From contig PMBA01000385.1 of the NCBI GenBank assembly GCA_003152795.1, positions 23,797 through 30,272 of the forward strand: a stretch of DNA of 6,476 bases, given 5' to 3'. Source of the DNA: Acidobacteriaceae bacterium. Its GTDB lineage: Bacteria > Acidobacteriota > Terriglobia > Terriglobales > Acidobacteriaceae. The position numbers and the translations under genes were made by a program. Shown here piece after piece: positions 5,075 to 6,476 of the stretch. Position 1 is the first letter of the stretch. Each line of letters opens with the position of its first letter. The notes below the pieces were generated by a model that had not been told where the DNA came from, did no database searches, and saw nothing but the letters and a program-made list of their open reading frames with translations.

Positions 5075-5086
5075 CTTTTAGTGCAT
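5070..5086. repeat. inverted repeat ATGCAC-N5-GTGCAT, possible operator
   Basis: ATGCAC (5070-5075) and GTGCAT (5081-5086) are perfect 6-bp arms around TTTTA. The left arm overlaps the -12 region of the sigma-54-like promoter, so a protein bound here would compete with polymerase. A second imperfect inverted repeat follows at once: GGTGA (5090-5094) and TCACC (5098-5102). Confidence 0.4.
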
Positions 5087-5122
5087 GCGGGTGACACTCA
5101 CCGCAATGGGGCATTCAGTCTT

Positions 5123-6208
5123 ATGACGACACTTTCGGTAAGTTATCTGGCGCAGTCGCTCGGCGAGGTTCCCCCTGACAACATAATTTTTGGCCACTCT
5201 GAGGTCATGCAGGCGGTTCGTTCGCGGCTGAGCAAAGTAGCTGCGGCCAACGTTCCAGTGCTGATCACGGGCGAGAGCGGCACCGGGAAAGACATCATTG
5301 CGCGGCTGATTCATGGACTGTCTCCGTGGAAGACAGGGCCGTATGTAAAGGTCAACTGCCCGGCGATTCCGGGGACGCTGCTGGAAAGCGAGCTGTTCGG
5401 CTACGAAAGAGGAGCGTTTACGGGCGCGGTTGGATCGAAGCCGGGACGGGTGGAACTGGCGCACCGTGGCACGTTGTTTCTGGACGAGATTTCCGAGCTC
5501 GACCCTTCGCTGCAATCGAAGCTGCTGCAACTTTTGCAGGATGGCCAGTTCTGCCGGATTGGCGCGCAGGAAGACAAGAAAGTCGAGGTGCGGGTGGTGT
5601 GCGCGACGAACCGCCAACTGGAAGCGGAGATCGAAGCGGGGACTTTCCGCCAGGATCTTTACTACCGCATCAACGTCGTGAATCTGCGCATGCCGGCGCT
5701 GCGGGAACGCCGAGGGGACATTGAAGATCTGTGCGCCTACTTCCTGGAATTCTACAACCGCAAGTTCAACTGCCGGGCGCGGCCTTTGTCGAATGAGGTG
5801 CTGGCGGTGCTGCAGAAGTATCACTGGCCGGGGAACATCCGCGAACTGGAGAACCTGATCAAGCGCTACGTGATTCTGGGCCATGAGGAAGTGATCACGA
5901 ACGACCTGGTGGCGCGCGAGCCCGATTTCTTCAACGGCGAAATCAATCTGGACGGGCCGATTTCCCTGAAGAAAATGACGCGGCAGTGCGTGCGTGAACT
6001 GGAGCGCAAGGTGATCCTGAAAGTGCTGCAACAGCACCACTGGAATCGGAAGCAGGCGGCGCGCACTCTGGGCATCAGTTATCGCGCCCTGCTTTACAAG
6101 ATCCGGGACGCCGGGCTGCCCTCGAACCGCGCTCTGCGCCTGCGGCAGGCGGAGAAGGACAGCGGCGGCGGCAACAACAATTCGAACAGCGGGGCGGCGG
6201 CCGACTGA
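5123..6208 (+). CDS. orphan sigma-54 activator (AAA+ plus Fis HTH, no receiver)
   Basis: This is a 361-residue enhancer-binding protein from ATG 5123. A GTG at 5081 in the same frame would add 14 unconserved residues and overlaps the likely promoter, so I prefer the ATG although its ribosome site is weak. About 20 residues precede the AAA+ domain (about 22-255). That domain has Walker A GESGTGKD (50-57), GAFTGA (97-102), Walker B LFLDEISEL with D121/E122, the arginine segment PALRERRGD (191-199) and HWPGNIREL (234-242). A Fis-type HTH lies near 305-331 (HWNRKQAARTLGISYRALLYKIR), followed by a Gln/Ser/Asn/Gly-rich tail. There is no receiver, GAF, PAS or V4R input domain. Family knowledge: such activators (PspF/HrpR-like layouts) are constitutively competent or controlled by a partner protein. 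Nineteen of 27 HTH residues match the response regulator at 1867-3285, so shared or overlapping targets are likely. The PilZ protein just upstream is a candidate partner. Confidence 0.95.
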   Translation: MTTLSVSYLAQSLGEVPPDNIIFGHSEVMQAVRSRLSKVAAANVPVLITGESGTGKDIIARLIHGLSPWKTGPYVKVNCPAIPGTLLESELFGYERGAFTGAVGSKPGRVELAHRGTLFLDEISELDPSLQSKLLQLLQDGQFCRIGAQEDKKVEVRVVCATNRQLEAEIEAGTFRQDLYYRINVVNLRMPALRERRGDIEDLCAYFLEFYNRKFNCRARPLSNEVLAVLQKYHWPGNIRELENLIKRYVILGHEEVITNDLVAREPDFFNGEINLDGPISLKKMTRQCVRELERKVILKVLQQHHWNRKQAARTLGISYRALLYKIRDAGLPSNRALRLRQAEKDSGGGNNNSNSGAAAD

Positions 6209-6215
6209 AGCAAGA

Positions 6216-6365
6216 GAGGTCAGAGGTGTGAGGTCAGATTGCAGAGGTAAGGCTAGGTCAGAGGTATAGAGGTCAGATTGCAGAGGTAAGAAGCGAATCT
6301 GCAACCGGCTCGCAAGCGAGCTATACCTCTGCAATCTGACCTCATACCTCTGACCTCGCCTTACC
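6216..6365. repeat. composite repeat: two direct and one inverted 34-bp unit, long hairpin
   Basis: Unit copies lie at 6216-6249 (+), 6255-6288 (+) and 6324-6357 (-). Each is built from GAGGTCAGAGGT-type blocks ending in GATTGCAGAGGTA. The arm 6246-6288 and the reverse complement of 6324-6365 agree over 42-43 nt except for one substitution and one extra A, giving a stem of about 42 bp. The 35-nt loop contains a further 6-bp inverted repeat, GCTCGC-AA-GCGAGC (6308-6321). The element starts 8 bp after the activator stop codon and its right edge includes the stop codon of the convergent gene. It probably ends transcription from both sides or is a mobile/REP-like intergenic repeat. Confidence 0.85.
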
Positions 6366-6476
6366 TGAGTCTTCCTTCCAGTTCGCGAAGTGCCGCGCTC
6401 CACTCGTTGAGACCCTCGGCCTCAAGCCACAGGTCCTTGAGTTCGGAGTTGGTTCGCACCCTTTCCACGGCGCGGC
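6361..6476 (-). CDS. C-terminus of a DUF4259-like protein (cut by window edge)
   Basis: The reverse strand is open from the right edge to TAA at 6363-6361, giving 37 residues ending in a helical, charged segment (RAVERVRTNSELKDLW...NEWSAALRELEGRLR). The pattern 'AV.RV..NSEL..LW.E.....W...L..L..RL' is what I recall from the C-terminal helix region of DUF4259 proteins, small bacterial proteins of unknown function. The match is from memory of the family and is short. The gene is convergent with the orphan activator and its last five bases belong to the long inverted repeat. Its start and most of its length lie outside the window. It is not listed as a long open frame because it is truncated. Confidence 0.55.
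   Translation of the reverse strand, partial: RAVERVRTNSELKDLWLEAEGLNEWSAALRELEGRLR

Noticed and set aside
4911..5122. c-di-GMP riboswitch between pilZ and the orphan activator
   Set aside because: Hairpins are present, but I could not find the GEMM conserved core or its tetraloop-receptor arrangement.
5078..6403. Long reverse-strand open frame (441 codons) opposite the orphan activator
   Set aside because: It is antisense to an intact AAA+/HTH gene, runs through the inverted repeat and has a low-complexity Arg/Gln/Leu-rich product.
1..6476. CRISPR array, insertion sequence, prophage or toxin-antitoxin system
   Set aside because: No regularly spaced repeats, transposase, integrase, phage or toxin-like genes were found on either strand.

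Overview
The window looks like a stretch of bacterial chromosome, most likely from an acidobacterium (Terriglobia/Koribacter type). That assignment is an inference. It rests on moderately high GC, the density of sigma-54 activators, a PilZ protein, short regulatory orphans and dispersed repeat-like intergenic DNA; no 16S or marker gene is present. I see no transposase, integrase, phage gene or CRISPR array.

Layout, left to right. Positions 1-540 hold a small cysteine-rich zinc-ribbon-like protein (150-371) between structured non-coding stretches. An OsmC/Ohr-family peroxidase follows (541-963, + strand). The gap after it (964-1145) carries the most informative non-coding site in the window: a perfect 16-bp match to the chromosomal parS centromere motif, TGTTCCACGTGGAACA at 1010-1025, inside a 28-bp perfect palindrome. 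Next is a tiny reverse-strand protein that resembles only the dimerisation/phospho-acceptor helix of a histidine kinase (1146-1373), then a tRNA-Leu(CAG) gene (1494-1580) with a likely sigma-70 promoter, then about 290 bp of apparently gene-free DNA with short repeats.

The centre is a two-gene reverse-strand operon: a soluble histidine kinase (4205-3282) overlapping by ATGA an NtrC-family sigma-54 response regulator (3285-1867). Divergent from it, on the + strand, are a PilZ-domain protein (4527-4910) with intact c-di-GMP-binding motifs and a second, receiver-less sigma-54 activator (5123-6208). The two activators share very similar Fis-type DNA-binding helices. Sequences with GG-N10-GC spacing, resembling sigma-54 -24/-12 promoters, lie ahead of both pilZ and the orphan activator.

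The right end holds an elaborate repeat (6216-6365) with two direct and one inverted copy of a unit of about 34 bp, able to form a long hairpin. It sits between the convergent activator gene and the C-terminus of a reverse-strand gene cut by the window edge, which resembles the tail of DUF4259 proteins.

Working model (inference): the kinase/regulator pair and the orphan activator form a sigma-54 regulatory neighbourhood, with PilZ linking it to c-di-GMP. The parS site suggests this locus lies in the origin-proximal part of the chromosome.
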